10,728 nucleotides of DNA from Pavlovales sp. CCMP2436 (GCA_026770615.1 MU631324.1:650919-661646); one strand, 5' to 3'; shown: positions 1 to 5,968, counted from the stretch's first letter. The notes: generated by a model not told the origin, from the sequence alone. Numbers and translations: made by a program.

Positions 1-524
1 AGAGAGAGTTGTGGCGCGTACTCGGCGACGGTGGCCTTTCGCTTGCTAGAGCGCTTCAGCCGAGCCTTGTCAAGCGCCCTTTGCTCGCGCCGCTCCACTT
101 TTGCGGTCACCTTGGCCTCCGCGGCCTGCTTCTCCTGGTGTGTCCTCAGCTTGAGGAGGGCCTCCGACACGGCGCGGCGGTGGTGCTTGCCCGCGACAAA
201 GTCACAGGCCTTGTCCGGGTCGGTGAAGAGCTTCCCCAGCAGCCTGCTCTTGAGGCAGGGGGCTCCGTCCTTGTTCGTGCTCTCCTCGAAGAAGCGCATC
301 CAGTCCTCCTCCTCCGACTCGCCCTCGCCCTCCTCCTCCTCCTCCCCCTCGCCGTCCGAGTCGCTCGCCTCCCCCTTTTTCGTTGCCCTCTCGGCATCGC
401 GCGCTTCCCTGCGCGCGAGGCGCTGCTTCCCCGCCTCGTCCTCGCTGCTGTCATCGTCGGACACGTCGGCGTCCTCCTCGTCCCCGAGCTTGCGCATCGA
501 GCGAAGCGCGCTGAACTTAGACAT
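1..524 (-). CDS. Acidic/basic low-complexity protein, 5' part, runs off left edge
   Basis: An open minus-strand frame of 174 codons starts at the ATG at 524-522 and is still open at base 1, so the C-terminus is missing. The start is supported by an in-frame TGA about 70 bases upstream and by an A at position -3 (AACATGTC). The protein opens MSKFSALRSMRKLGDEEDAD. Residues about 15-75 are rich in Asp, Glu and Ser, with a run of glutamates. A less repetitive core follows (DWMRFFEES, then LKSRLLGKLFTDPDKACDF), and then a charged, probably helical Lys/Arg/Glu/Ala stretch (EKQAAEAKVTAKVERREQRA). This make-up is typical of nuclear or nucleolar proteins, which is inference only; I recognise no family. 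Codon third positions are mostly G or C, as in the ABCF3 gene. Two plus-strand frames over the same bases are Leu- or Ser-rich mirror images and are not counted. It is divergent to the gene starting at 875. Confidence 0.6.
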   Translation of the reverse strand, partial: MSKFSALRSMRKLGDEEDADVSDDDSSEDEAGKQRLARREARDAERATKKGEASDSDGEGEEEEEGEGESEEEDWMRFFEESTNKDGAPCLKSRLLGKLFTDPDKACDFVAGKHHRRAVSEALLKLRTHQEKQAAEAKVTAKVERREQRALDKARLKRSSKRKATVAEYAPQLS

Positions 525-874
525 GTTCCCGTCCACGAGTAGTGGGGCAACTGATGGCCGGTCTCGTGCAACTGCAGGACCCGGGCGCGGACTCAAATGC
601 TCCGGTTCCCCGTCTCCGAGTGGGCGACAAGCGCGTGGGTCGTTTTAGGTCTTTTTTAGAAACGACGGTGGCTGCCCTATCTTTTCTGTTTTCAACAATA
701 GAGGTAAAGCTCAGCAGCCTCGCGCCCAGGCCCAGGTGCGCGGCGCGGGGACGCTCGCTGCCAAGTCCACGCGGCCCTCTGTCTGACCATGTCCCTCCCC
801 GCACGCGCCTCTTCTACGCAGCTCCGTCCTCGTCTCCGACCTCCCGCACCGCTTCTCCGGCCTCCTCTGGCCAG
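525..874. promoter_or_regulatory. Divergent intergenic region, putative bidirectional promoter
   Basis: About 350 bases lie between the minus-strand start at 524 and the favoured plus-strand start at 875. The stretch holds a T-rich segment around 640-700 in otherwise GC-rich DNA and a short inverted repeat, GTCGTTT at 639-645 and AAACGAC at 660-666. No TATA box is evident. The plus frame used by the next gene is open back to 542, with an ATG at 554, so part of this stretch could be coding. A stronger Kozak ATG (ACCATG, 789) lies in another frame. Confidence 0.35.
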
Positions 875-2722
875 ATGGGCTCAGGCACGGACATCAACTC
901 GAGGAAGCGGTCGGTTGAGTCGAAGGAGACAAAGGATAGGAAGAGGAGGGAGAAGGCCGCGGATGCAGCGGCCACGCTCGAGGTCGGTAGGAGAGCGAGC
1001 GAGGCTGCCGAGGCGAGCTTCTTCTCACCCCCGCCGGTGCCCGTGCAGTCGGTCCCGCTGCCGAACGCGGCCAACAACTCGGGTGGCAGCGGCAGTGCCG
1101 AGCTCATCCACACGCCGGGCAGCATCGCCGCACCGGGCAGCATCGCCGCACTCGGCACGATCGCCGCGCCCGGCGCGATCGCCACGCCCGGCTTGATCGC
1201 CGCGCCGGGCAGCATCGCTGCGCCCGGCGCGATCGCCGCGCTGCCCGCCGGCGCCGCGCCGCCCGCCGCGCTGCCCGCCGTCGCGCCGAGTAGGGGCGGC
1301 AGCACTAGCTCGGGGGGCAGCATGCCGCAGGTATGTGATGCACCTTGTTTACTACCTCGCTGCGCGACTGCCCTACTTGACGCTGGCCCAATCTGACCCT
1401 ATTTGACGCGATAGGTGAACGGCGGTGCCGGCGTGCGGGAGAACTTGCACCCCCCGGACATCCGCGCTGAGCTTGAAGCCGACGAGGACGACTACGAGGG
1501 CGAGGGTGAGGGCGAGGGCGAGGGCGAGGGCGACTTCTCCAATTTCCGTCGTTCTTTCCAGCGGCGGCTACAACAGGAGGTCGCGGCCAACTTTGTCGGC
1601 AGCACGTGGCTGCTGAACGCGCTCAAGGCGGATGCTGGTGGCGGTGGCTGCTGGCGCCTACTCGCCGCGCGCGTGAACGCAATGTGCAATTGCTCGCACT
1701 CGGCCCAATCCACGGAGTATGCCTTGAAAACCGTGGCGAGGTTGGTGCCGCTCAGCACGGCGCCTACGTACCCGCCCTTGTCGCCGAAGGTCGAGAACAT
1801 GACGGGCGGCCTTGCTCCGACAGGAGGCTGGTCGAGGTGCTTCCTGACGGCCTGCTCATTATAATAATAATAATTATTGTTATTGTTATTGTGAGTATGA
1901 TTATTGTTATTGTTGTTGTTTTTGTTGTTGTTGTTGCTATAATAAAAATCTCAATTATAATTGTTGTTGTTGTTGGCGTTATTATTGTTGTTGTTGTTGT
2001 TTCTGTTATTATTTTTATTAGTATTAGTATGAGTATGAGTATTATGATTATTGTTGTTATTATTGTTATTGTTATTGTGAGTATTAGTTTTAGTATTAAC
2101 GTTTTTTGTTTTTGTTTTTGTTGTTGTTATAATAATAACAATAATAACAACAACAATTACAGGCGCCGATCGACTTTGATCGACATTGACAGCATGGCGA
2201 TCGAGTGGTGCAAGCACGTTGACGGTACGACCCAAGCTGCCAGTTTACCTGCGCAGGCACCTCAACGACTGGGAGCGGAACCAGAAAGTGCGCAAAGCAG
2301 TTGGCGGCGCAGCAGCTCAAGTCGTGCAGCTCAAGGCGCTCAACCGTGCCACCGCACCAGCCCCGCTGCCTGCTGCTGAACCCGCAACACTCGTCTCCGC
2401 CAGCCCCCCCGTCGGCACCTCCCCCGCCCTCGCCACATCCACCACCGCCACCCCCACCCTCGCCGCCACCCTCACCCTCGCCGCCACCCTCACCCTCGCC
2501 GCCACCCCCGCCCTCGCCACCCCCACCCCCGTCCTCGCCAACCCCGTCTCATCCACCCCCGTCTCATCCACCCCCGTCCTCGTAAACCCCGTCTCATCCA
2601 CCCCCGTCCTCGCCAACCCCGTCTCATCTACCCCCGTCCTCGCCGCCATCGTCCTCGCCGCCCGTGGCATACCTGTGGGCACCACCTATCCTTCCGCAGC
2701 CGGCGCTGCCCCCGACAACTAA
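875..2722 (+). CDS. Repeat-rich hypothetical protein, three-exon model
   Basis: I do not recognise this gene. The model joins 875-1330, 1415-1637 and 2193-2722, giving about 402 residues in one frame. The first junction is good: CAG|GTATGT to GATAG|GTGAAC, phase 0. The second is weaker: GCTG|GTGGCG to TTGACAG|CATGG, phase 1. Exon 1 gives MGSGTDINSRKR, a Lys/Arg/Glu-rich stretch, then seven copies of a P-G-x-I-A-A hexapeptide. Exon 2 has an acidic tract (DEDDYEG plus Glu-Gly repeats) and FRRSFQRRLQQEVAANF. Exon 3 begins with a basic helix-like stretch (LPVYLRRHLNDWERNQKVRK), then Thr/Pro/Ala/Val minisatellite-coded repeats, and stops with TAA at 2720. Alternatives: after the C-run near 2404-2411 the next frame encodes a Ser-Pro-rich tract that looks equally natural but meets TAA at 2583; an acceptor at 2162 would instead open a third frame (TLIDIDSMAIEWCKHVDG). 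A frameshifted or decaying gene is possible. No targeting signal is seen. Confidence 0.4.
1115..1240 (+). repeat. Seven tandem 18-bp units, codon-phased
   Basis: Seven consecutive 18-base units, each close to CCGGGCAGCATCGCCGCA, run without indels. In the gene frame each encodes P/L-G-x-I-A-A/T. Units 1 and 2 are identical; later units differ mainly at the fourth codon (AGC, ACG, GCG, TTG). The unit length keeps the frame, so the array can expand or contract without breaking the protein. Confidence 0.85.
1331..1414 (+). other. Intron 1 of the repeat-rich gene (84 nt)
   Basis: The donor CAG|GTATGT is a near-perfect consensus and the acceptor is GCGATAG|GTGAAC. Removal joins two open frames in phase 0. 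The frame also reads some 65 bases into the intron before a TGA, so retention would give a truncated protein. Confidence 0.65.
1651..1860 (-). pseudogene. Coding-like minus-strand fragment inside a plus-strand intron
   Basis: Read on the minus strand, about 70 codons look like real protein. The sequence includes AVRKHLDQPPVGARPPVMFS, then TFGDKGGYVGAVLSGTNLAT and VFKAYSVDWAECEQLHIAFT. It is balanced in composition, with hydrophobic and aromatic residues spaced as in a folded domain, and mostly G/C third positions. The opposite plus frame is Ser/Pro/Thr/Cys-rich and looks like its shadow. The fragment has no clear start: upstream on its strand it runs straight into the ATT/GTT microsatellite. 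At its other end it runs into Gln/Pro codons antisense to exon 2 of the host gene. I do not recognise the family. A piece of a transposon or retroposed gene lodged in the intron is the simplest reading. Confidence 0.45.
1857..2160. repeat. ATT/GTT-type degenerate microsatellite, about 300 bp
   Basis: About 300 bases built almost wholly of ATT, GTT, AGT and TTTTTG units on the plus strand, with very few cytosines, in GC-rich surroundings. The last 40 bases switch strand sense from GTT to AAC units, making an inverted repeat: TTGTTGTTAT at 2121-2130 and ATAACAACAA at 2144-2153. Plus-strand reading gives Ile/Val runs and minus-strand reading gives Asn runs; neither is taken as coding. The T-richness could serve as the pyrimidine tract of the acceptor that follows. 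Confidence 0.85.
2456..2647 (+). repeat. Coding minisatellites: 18-bp units, then 30/15-bp units
   Basis: Around 2456-2512 an 18-base unit close to ACCCTCGCCGCCACCCTC occurs three times. From 2528 a 30-base unit occurs at 2528-2557, 2573-2602 and 2603-2632, with a 15-base half unit at 2558-2572. One unit carries TAA in place of CCA at 2583-2585, which stops one frame but not the favoured one. Unit lengths are multiples of three, so all frames persist through the array. Confidence 0.75.
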
Positions 2723-2874
2723 TCGCTGGGGAGGGGGATGGGCGAGGAGCAGTGGCAGCGTCGGTCCCTCGACTCAGGGGGTGGCCATCGGCGCTCCGCA
2801 CGTTCTTCACGCGCGGATGGCATCAGCGCCGAGTGTGATGCGCGCGGTCCCACAGCTGGTCGGCGGCATACTCC
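2694..2874 (+). repeat. 181-bp direct repeat, copy A
   Basis: Copy A of a head-to-tail duplication; copy B follows immediately at 2875. The two differ at only a few positions, for example GACAAC/GGCAAC, GCTGGGG/GCTGCGG and GCGTCGG/GCGCCGG. Copy A contains the stop codon (2720) of the favoured model of the upstream gene. Confidence 0.9.
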
Positions 2875-3276
2875 CCGCAGCCGGCGCTGCCCCCGGCAAC
2901 TAATCGCTGCGGAGGGGGATGGGCGAGGAGCAGTGGCAGCGCCGGTCCCTCGACTCAGGGGGTGGCCATCGGCGCTCCGCACGTTCTTCACGCGCGGATG
3001 GCATCAGCGCCGAGTGTGATGCGCGCGGTCCCACAGCTGGTCGGCGGCATACTCCTCGGCACCCCGCAACCTACGCAGCCGCCGGCACCGGTGCAGCTGA
3101 AGCTAAACGGGCAGCGTGGCCCAGACCGCGCAGGGAAACCCCGCACTCCTCGCACGTGCCCGACGTGCAAGAGTGCGACATGCCAAGGAAGGTTCAAGGG
3201 AAAACCCTGCGAGCGGATGGCTACCGCTAGCATGCTTAGCCTCGTCGACGCGACGATGCTTAACTTATACTCATAA
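2839..3276 (+). pseudogene. Reading frame with CX2CX4CX8C motif, fragment or unplaced exon
   Basis: This frame is open from just after a TGA at 2836-2838 to a TAA at 3274-3276, about 145 codons, with no confident start. It reads copy B as GVAIGAPHVLHARMASAPSV, then a Pro/Gln-rich linker (LGTPQPTQPPAPVQLKLNG), a basic stretch (RGPDRAGKPRTPRT) and four cysteines at 3157, 3166, 3181 and 3208 (CPTCKSATCQGRFKGKPC). The spacing C-x2-C-x4-C-x8-C in a Lys/Arg-rich setting suggests a small zinc-binding nucleic-acid motif. That is inference; it is not the CCHC knuckle, which needs a histidine. It could be the end of the upstream gene, cut off by the 181-bp duplication and the TAA at 2583, or an exon whose partners I cannot place. 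Confidence 0.35.
2875..3055 (+). repeat. 181-bp direct repeat, copy B
   Basis: Second copy, ending at ACTCC (3051-3055), after which the sequence diverges from the copy A/B junction. Because 181 is one more than a multiple of three, crossing from copy A to copy B moves any open frame by one. With one copy removed, the frame open before the repeat joins the cysteine-motif frame downstream. Confidence 0.9.
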
Positions 3277-3492
3277 CTTAACCATTTTAATGTACAAGAA
3301 GTTAGTTATAACTATAACTATACTGCAGCAAGTGGTACCATTGTCGCATGAACTAGCTGCACTGCATTCATGAGATTGTCGCACATATACTATGATACAG
3401 CACAAGACTTCAAGCAGAAAAATAGCATTAATAATTAATTCATATTTAAATTAGTTATACAGTTCGTCATACAGTGGGCTAGCCAATGCTGA
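3277..3492. other. AT-rich stretch without a supported gene
   Basis: Composition falls abruptly from GC-rich to AT-rich, with ATTAATAATTAATTCATATTT around 3427-3447 and repeated TTATA/TAACT motifs (AGTTATAACTATAACTATACT near 3304). No frame here looks coding and no terminal repeats are evident. It may be an intron or part of an inserted element together with the island to 4030. Confidence 0.5.
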
Positions 3493-3618
3493 TTTGCTTC
3501 TTCCCAGCTCTTCCCATACTTTCCCTGCTCTCCCCTCTCCTCCCTTCCTTCCTCCCCCTTTCTCCTCCCCTCTCCTTTCTCTCCCTTCCCCCCCTTTCTT
3601 CCTTTTCTGTTTTTTTTA
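3493..3618 (+). repeat. Polypyrimidine tract, about 125 bp
   Basis: Almost uninterrupted C/T on the plus strand. The minus strand is A/G only over most of it, with several runs of three or more G. It is followed by TTATTGGAG, so it could be an extreme 3' splice-site pyrimidine tract for the frame after 3620. It could also form triplex or quadruplex DNA. Confidence 0.75.
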
Positions 3619-3622
3619 TTGG

Positions 3623-4030
3623 AGCTCCACCGTAGCTAGTGAAATACGAGCCGCCCTCACTCTTCAACTGGGTCGAAATAAAGGTTATTTAAGGAAGTCA
3701 ATCCGAATCAAATCTGGAACGGGCGAAGGAAAGAAAATCCCTACTCTAGACAACCTGTGGACGGCAGATCAAGATAGCCTCGATAAGTGGACCCGTGACA
3801 CGCGAACCCAGCACCTAAGACACAACCGTCTATACACCCAAAAACAGCAAGCAGCCGAAGAAAAGGGACTAAAGGAAAAGAAAAAACTGCTTCTCGATGA
3901 AATGTTCCGCAAAGGTACTGAGCATGCACGCAGAATCCTGGTACCACGCGTAGCGGTCCAAAGCAGGGTCTTACACTCCCAGCGGGCGGGCCCCGTTCTA
4001 GTTAAAGACCTTTACTCAAATACAGTGTAA
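3623..4030 (+). CDS. Lysine-rich hypothetical frame, probable 3' exon or insert fragment
   Basis: I do not recognise this frame. It is open through the pyrimidine tract and ends at TAA 4028-4030. The part after 3620 reads like protein: IRAALTLQLGRNKGYLRKSI, a Lys/Gly stretch, KIPTLDNLWTADQDSLDKWT, RDTRTQHLRHNRLY, then a Lys/Glu-rich helix-like segment (EEKGLKEKKKLLLDEMFRKG) and a C-terminus PVLVKDLYSNTV. The only Met is late (about 3900), so it cannot start itself; an acceptor after the pyrimidine tract (TTGGAG|, CCGTAG| or ACGAG|) would make it a terminal exon. Third positions are A/T-rich, unlike the ABCF3, RCC1 or 6361 genes, which hints at different origin or age. The stop is only 12 bases from the convergent RCC1 stop. 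A mobile-element or horizontally acquired fragment is possible but unproven. Confidence 0.35.
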   Translation, partial: SSTVASEIRAALTLQLGRNKGYLRKSIRIKSGTGEGKKIPTLDNLWTADQDSLDKWTRDTRTQHLRHNRLYTQKQQAAEEKGLKEKKKLLLDEMFRKGTEHARRILVPRVAVQSRVLHSQRAGPVLVKDLYSNTV

Positions 4031-4042
4031 TAATATTCACTT

Positions 4043-4834
4043 CTAGCTCGCGGCAGCGGCGCGCGTCGCTGCGGCAACCATTTGTTCGCGAACCTTATTT
4101 GCGCAGCGGCCGGCGAACACGTGTGCCTGCTCGCCCCGGGGACCGCACAGCTCGACCGACGAGCAGTCGTTTAGGGCGTTGATCGCGGTCAGCGTCAGCG
4201 ACTCCGCCGGCACGCGTGCCAGAGACTGCACGCTTTTTGCCACCGCCGGAAGGCAGAGCTCCCGCGCCAGCCATGGAGCTCGGACAAACGGCTTGGCATC
4301 TCCGAGCTGGCCGGCCTCGCCGCGGCCCCACGAGTACACCTCACGGCCATTCGCGTTGAGGGCTAATGAGTGATCCGCACCAAGAGCGACTCGCGTCACC
4401 CTCTTGCCGACGAGCGCGGTAACGAGTTGTGGCAATGGCTGCCATATCCGGCTCCAGGTGTAGCCCGCGGCGCTGCCCAACCCGCCAGCGCCTGAGAGCC
4501 CGAGCTGCTGCCAGCGGTCGCAGCCGCACGTCCAAACGCGGCCGTCCACATCCACGAGGGCGGAGTGGCCAGCGTCCTTCTGACCACCGGCAGCCACGTC
4601 GATAATGCGCGGCACACCGGTAATCACGCCGGGCTGTGCCTCCCCTAGGTTTGAGATGGCTTTCTCGGCCGAACCGCGGCAGAGCTGGCCAAACCTGTTG
4701 CCGGCACGAGAGATCGGCCACGAGAACGCGACACCGTCGCGCAGCGCCAAACAGTGTGTGTCCGAGCAGGAGACGCGGTCCCAGCGCCCGCTCGCCGCGG
4801 CCGCGGCCTCCGCGACGTCGCGCGCCTCCGCCAT
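4043..4834 (-). CDS. RCC1-repeat (beta-propeller) protein
   Basis: RCC1 repeats form propeller blades. RCC1 itself is the Ran exchange factor; most RCC1-repeat proteins have other roles, so no substrate is assigned. From the ATG at 4834-4832 the protein is 263 residues. Blade-like motifs appear at about 16-53 (VSCSDTHCLALRDGVAFSW, then GNRFGQLCRG), 90-113 (GHSALVDVDGRVWTCGCDRW, then QQLGLSG) and 149-178 (VALGADHSLALNANGREVYS, then WGRGEAGQLG). The last 70 residues are Ala/Leu/Val-rich with no clear blade. Seven blades are usual, so this is a short form or lacks N-terminal exons. The frame stays open upstream of 4834 to about 4921, and a possible intron (4889-4938) would add ALERVFENRSREVARGEA. 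Stop TAG lies at 4043-4045. Codon use matches the GC-rich neighbours. Confidence 0.8.
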   Translation of the reverse strand: MAEARDVAEAAAAASGRWDRVSCSDTHCLALRDGVAFSWPISRAGNRFGQLCRGSAEKAISNLGEAQPGVITGVPRIIDVAAGGQKDAGHSALVDVDGRVWTCGCDRWQQLGLSGAGGLGSAAGYTWSRIWQPLPQLVTALVGKRVTRVALGADHSLALNANGREVYSWGRGEAGQLGDAKPFVRAPWLARELCLPAVAKSVQSLARVPAESLTLTAINALNDCSSVELCGPRGEQAHVFAGRCANKVREQMVAAATRAAAAS

Positions 4835-4888
4835 CGCCTCTCCTCTCGCGACCTCCCGCGATCTGTTCTCGAACACGCGCTCAAGCGC

Positions 4889-4938
4889 CTGACATTTTTT
4901 ATTTTTTTTCGTGGTATTCACCCCGCCGCGCGACTTAC
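4889..4938 (-). other. Possible 50-nt intron upstream of the RCC1 CDS
   Basis: On the minus strand GAT|GTAAGT (donor at 4938-4933) is a perfect consensus, and AAATGTCAG| (ending at 4889) is an acceptor that feeds the RCC1 frame in phase 0. The interior is A-rich and lacks a pyrimidine tract. The exon before it could be as short as 21 bases, bounded by CTGAC...TTTTCATACTATCAG|, itself a good branch-point and acceptor pair. No start codon was found further up. Confidence 0.35.
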
Positions 4939-5031
4939 ATCCCCTGGGCGCGCACGGGCCTGATAGTATGAAAAGGTCAGCGCTTAGTGGCTGCGCAAAA
5001 CATTAATGCCCGGCATTGTTCAATCCTCTCT

Positions 5032-5554
5032 CTAAATAGCGAAGTGCTTCTTAAAAATTTGCGCTTTTTTTAATGTACTTTTAAAATACGTCGGCCATCG
5101 TGCGTGTCCGCCGCGGGTGCACTCGATCACCACCCCAGTGTCCCAGTTGATGTGGTGGAGGGACGCGTGCAGGTCGGCGAGGCGGATGGCTCTGGGCCCG
5201 TCGTCGGTAGCGGCTTCCCATTTGAACAGCGTGCACGGACGCGCACCCGGCGCGCCCGATGTGTTCACCGTGATTGTCTTGCCACCCTTGAACGCGCCGA
5301 GCACGCTGTAGCCTCAGTCCGGATGCGCATGGGAGGTGCGAGCAGAGCTTGCGCCGAAGCGCTCGAGTGTGATGCCGAGCGACGCAGCAGAGGCTGGCGC
5401 CGCGCCGTCGTGCTGGATCGTGATCGTGGACATTGATCACGATGTGCTTCGGGTACGTGGGGAGCGCGTCCTCGACGACCCAGTCGAGGAGCCGCGCCAG
5501 GGAAGAGCAGGCTGGCGTCGGCGCCAGCATCTTGACCCAGGCTTGAGCGCTCAT
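5032..5554 (-). pseudogene. Broken hypothetical gene: two overlapping frames and an in-frame TGA
   Basis: I do not recognise the family. The first frame starts at ATG 5554-5552 (MSAQAWVKMLAPTPACSSLA, then RLLDWVVEDALPTYPKHIVI) and looks coding to about 5435; after that it becomes Arg/Pro/His-rich and shadow-like. A second frame starts at ATG 5433-5431 (MSTITIQHDG, then SLGITLERFGASSARTS), meets TGA at 5316-5314, and continues convincingly: GYSVLGAFKGGKTITVN, CTLFKWEAATDDGPRAIRLA, DLHASLHHINWDTGVVIECT, to TAG at 5032. The simplest history is one gene with a frameshift near 5433 and a nonsense change, for instance TGG to TGA, in His-Pro-Asp-stop-Gly-Tyr. A selenocysteine TGA or an unrecognised intron is the alternative; I found no intron with matching phase. 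The last 17 residues are AT-rich and may lie past the original end, because the other frame closes with RTMADVF and stop TAA at 5081. Confidence 0.45.
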
Positions 5555-5570
5555 CTCGGAATCCGGCGGA

Positions 5571-5892
5571 TTAAAAGAAATCGGCCATGAACGTGCGCTC
5601 TGTGCGCAGCTCGCCCAGCCTGCCCCTTTTCACGGGGGCGGCTGCTACAGGGGATCGCGGGCAAGAAGAAACCGTCGTGTTAAGAAACTGAGCCTCTTTT
5701 TTTTGCATTGTTTGTATGTAATTTAAGCAAAGTTAAGTATAGTTTGTACGTAATTTGCTAAGAAACTCAGCCTCAGCCTCAAAAACCGCCGTTCTTATTG
5801 CCCGCGATCCCCTGTATCTCCGTCCCCCGGCCACGATTCCCGACGTCGCCAACGCGTTCCCGCTTGCCTTCGAGCTGACGAGAAATGTTCAT
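5571..5892 (-). pseudogene. Small ORF split by a MITE
   Basis: The upstream half is 5892-5817, from ATG 5892-5890 (MNISRQLEGKRERVGDVGNR, then GRGTE). The downstream half is 5645-5571, reading AAAPVKRGRLGELRTERTFM, then ADFF and TAA. The 167-bp element and its TA duplication separate them. With the insertion and one TA copy discounted the halves are in the same frame, giving 50 codons that also remain open for about 17 codons upstream of the ATG. The product would be basic and small; it may be an exon rather than a full gene. No function can be given. Confidence 0.4.
5648..5814. mobile_element. 167-bp MITE with 17-bp TIRs and TA target duplication
   Basis: The left end CAGGGGATCGCGGGCAA (5648-5664) and the right end TTGCCCGCGATCCCCTG (5798-5814) are perfect reverse complements over 17 bases, with weaker similarity for about 15 bases more. 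TA lies directly outside each end (5646-5647 and 5815-5816). The interior is AT-rich and non-coding. It contains a direct repeat of TAAGAAACTSAGCCTC near 5681 and 5759, and similar TTTGTAYGTAATTT segments near 5709 and 5742. Short length, no ORF, TIRs and a TA duplication fit a non-autonomous DNA transposon of the Tc1/mariner type. The superfamily is inferred from the duplication only. Confidence 0.8.
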
Positions 5893-5925
5893 CCCACACC
5901 CTCGTGCATGTGTGGGTGTGGGATG
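5890..5925. repeat. 12-bp perfect inverted repeat (hairpin)
   Basis: CATCCCACACCC at 5890-5901 and GGGTGTGGGATG at 5914-5925 are exact reverse complements with a 12-base loop. The left arm overlaps the ATG of the split minus-strand ORF. There is no T-run to suggest a terminator. Confidence 0.8.
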
Positions 5926-5968
5926 ATCGTCTTGTAGAGCGGTTCAACTGTCTAAATTTTTAAAGATC

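Larger units (their letters stand above)
1638..2192 (+). other. Putative long intron 2 of the repeat-rich gene
   Basis: Proposed donor G|GTGGCG after GCT at 1636 and acceptor TTGACAG|CATGG. Both ends are weaker than in intron 1. A better-looking acceptor, AATTACAG, lies at 2155-2162 right after the T-rich tract but puts the next exon in a different frame. The interval contains the minus-strand fragment at 1651-1860 and the microsatellite at 1857-2160. Confidence 0.35.

Noticed and set aside
9..648. Two plus-strand frames of 177 and 205 codons
   Set aside because: Leu-rich and Ser-rich mirrors of the acidic minus-strand CDS; low complexity follows from its Glu/Ser codons.
1606..2379. 257-codon plus frame with long Ile/Val runs, resembling membrane segments
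   Set aside because: The hydrophobic run is only the translation of the ATT/GTT microsatellite.
3620..3632. TGGAGCTCCACCG matches a cloning-vector polylinker from memory
   Set aside because: Only 13 bases match and the flanks differ completely, so vector contamination is not supported.
5081..5435. Second half of the 157-codon minus-strand frame starting at 5554
   Set aside because: Arg/Pro/His-rich and shadow-like; the overlapping frame there is far more protein-like. Only its start and its terminal MADVF are kept for comparison.
5648..5937. 60-codon plus frame starting at 5755
   Set aside because: It runs from the MITE interior through its right terminal repeat into the antisense of the split ORF; no independent support.
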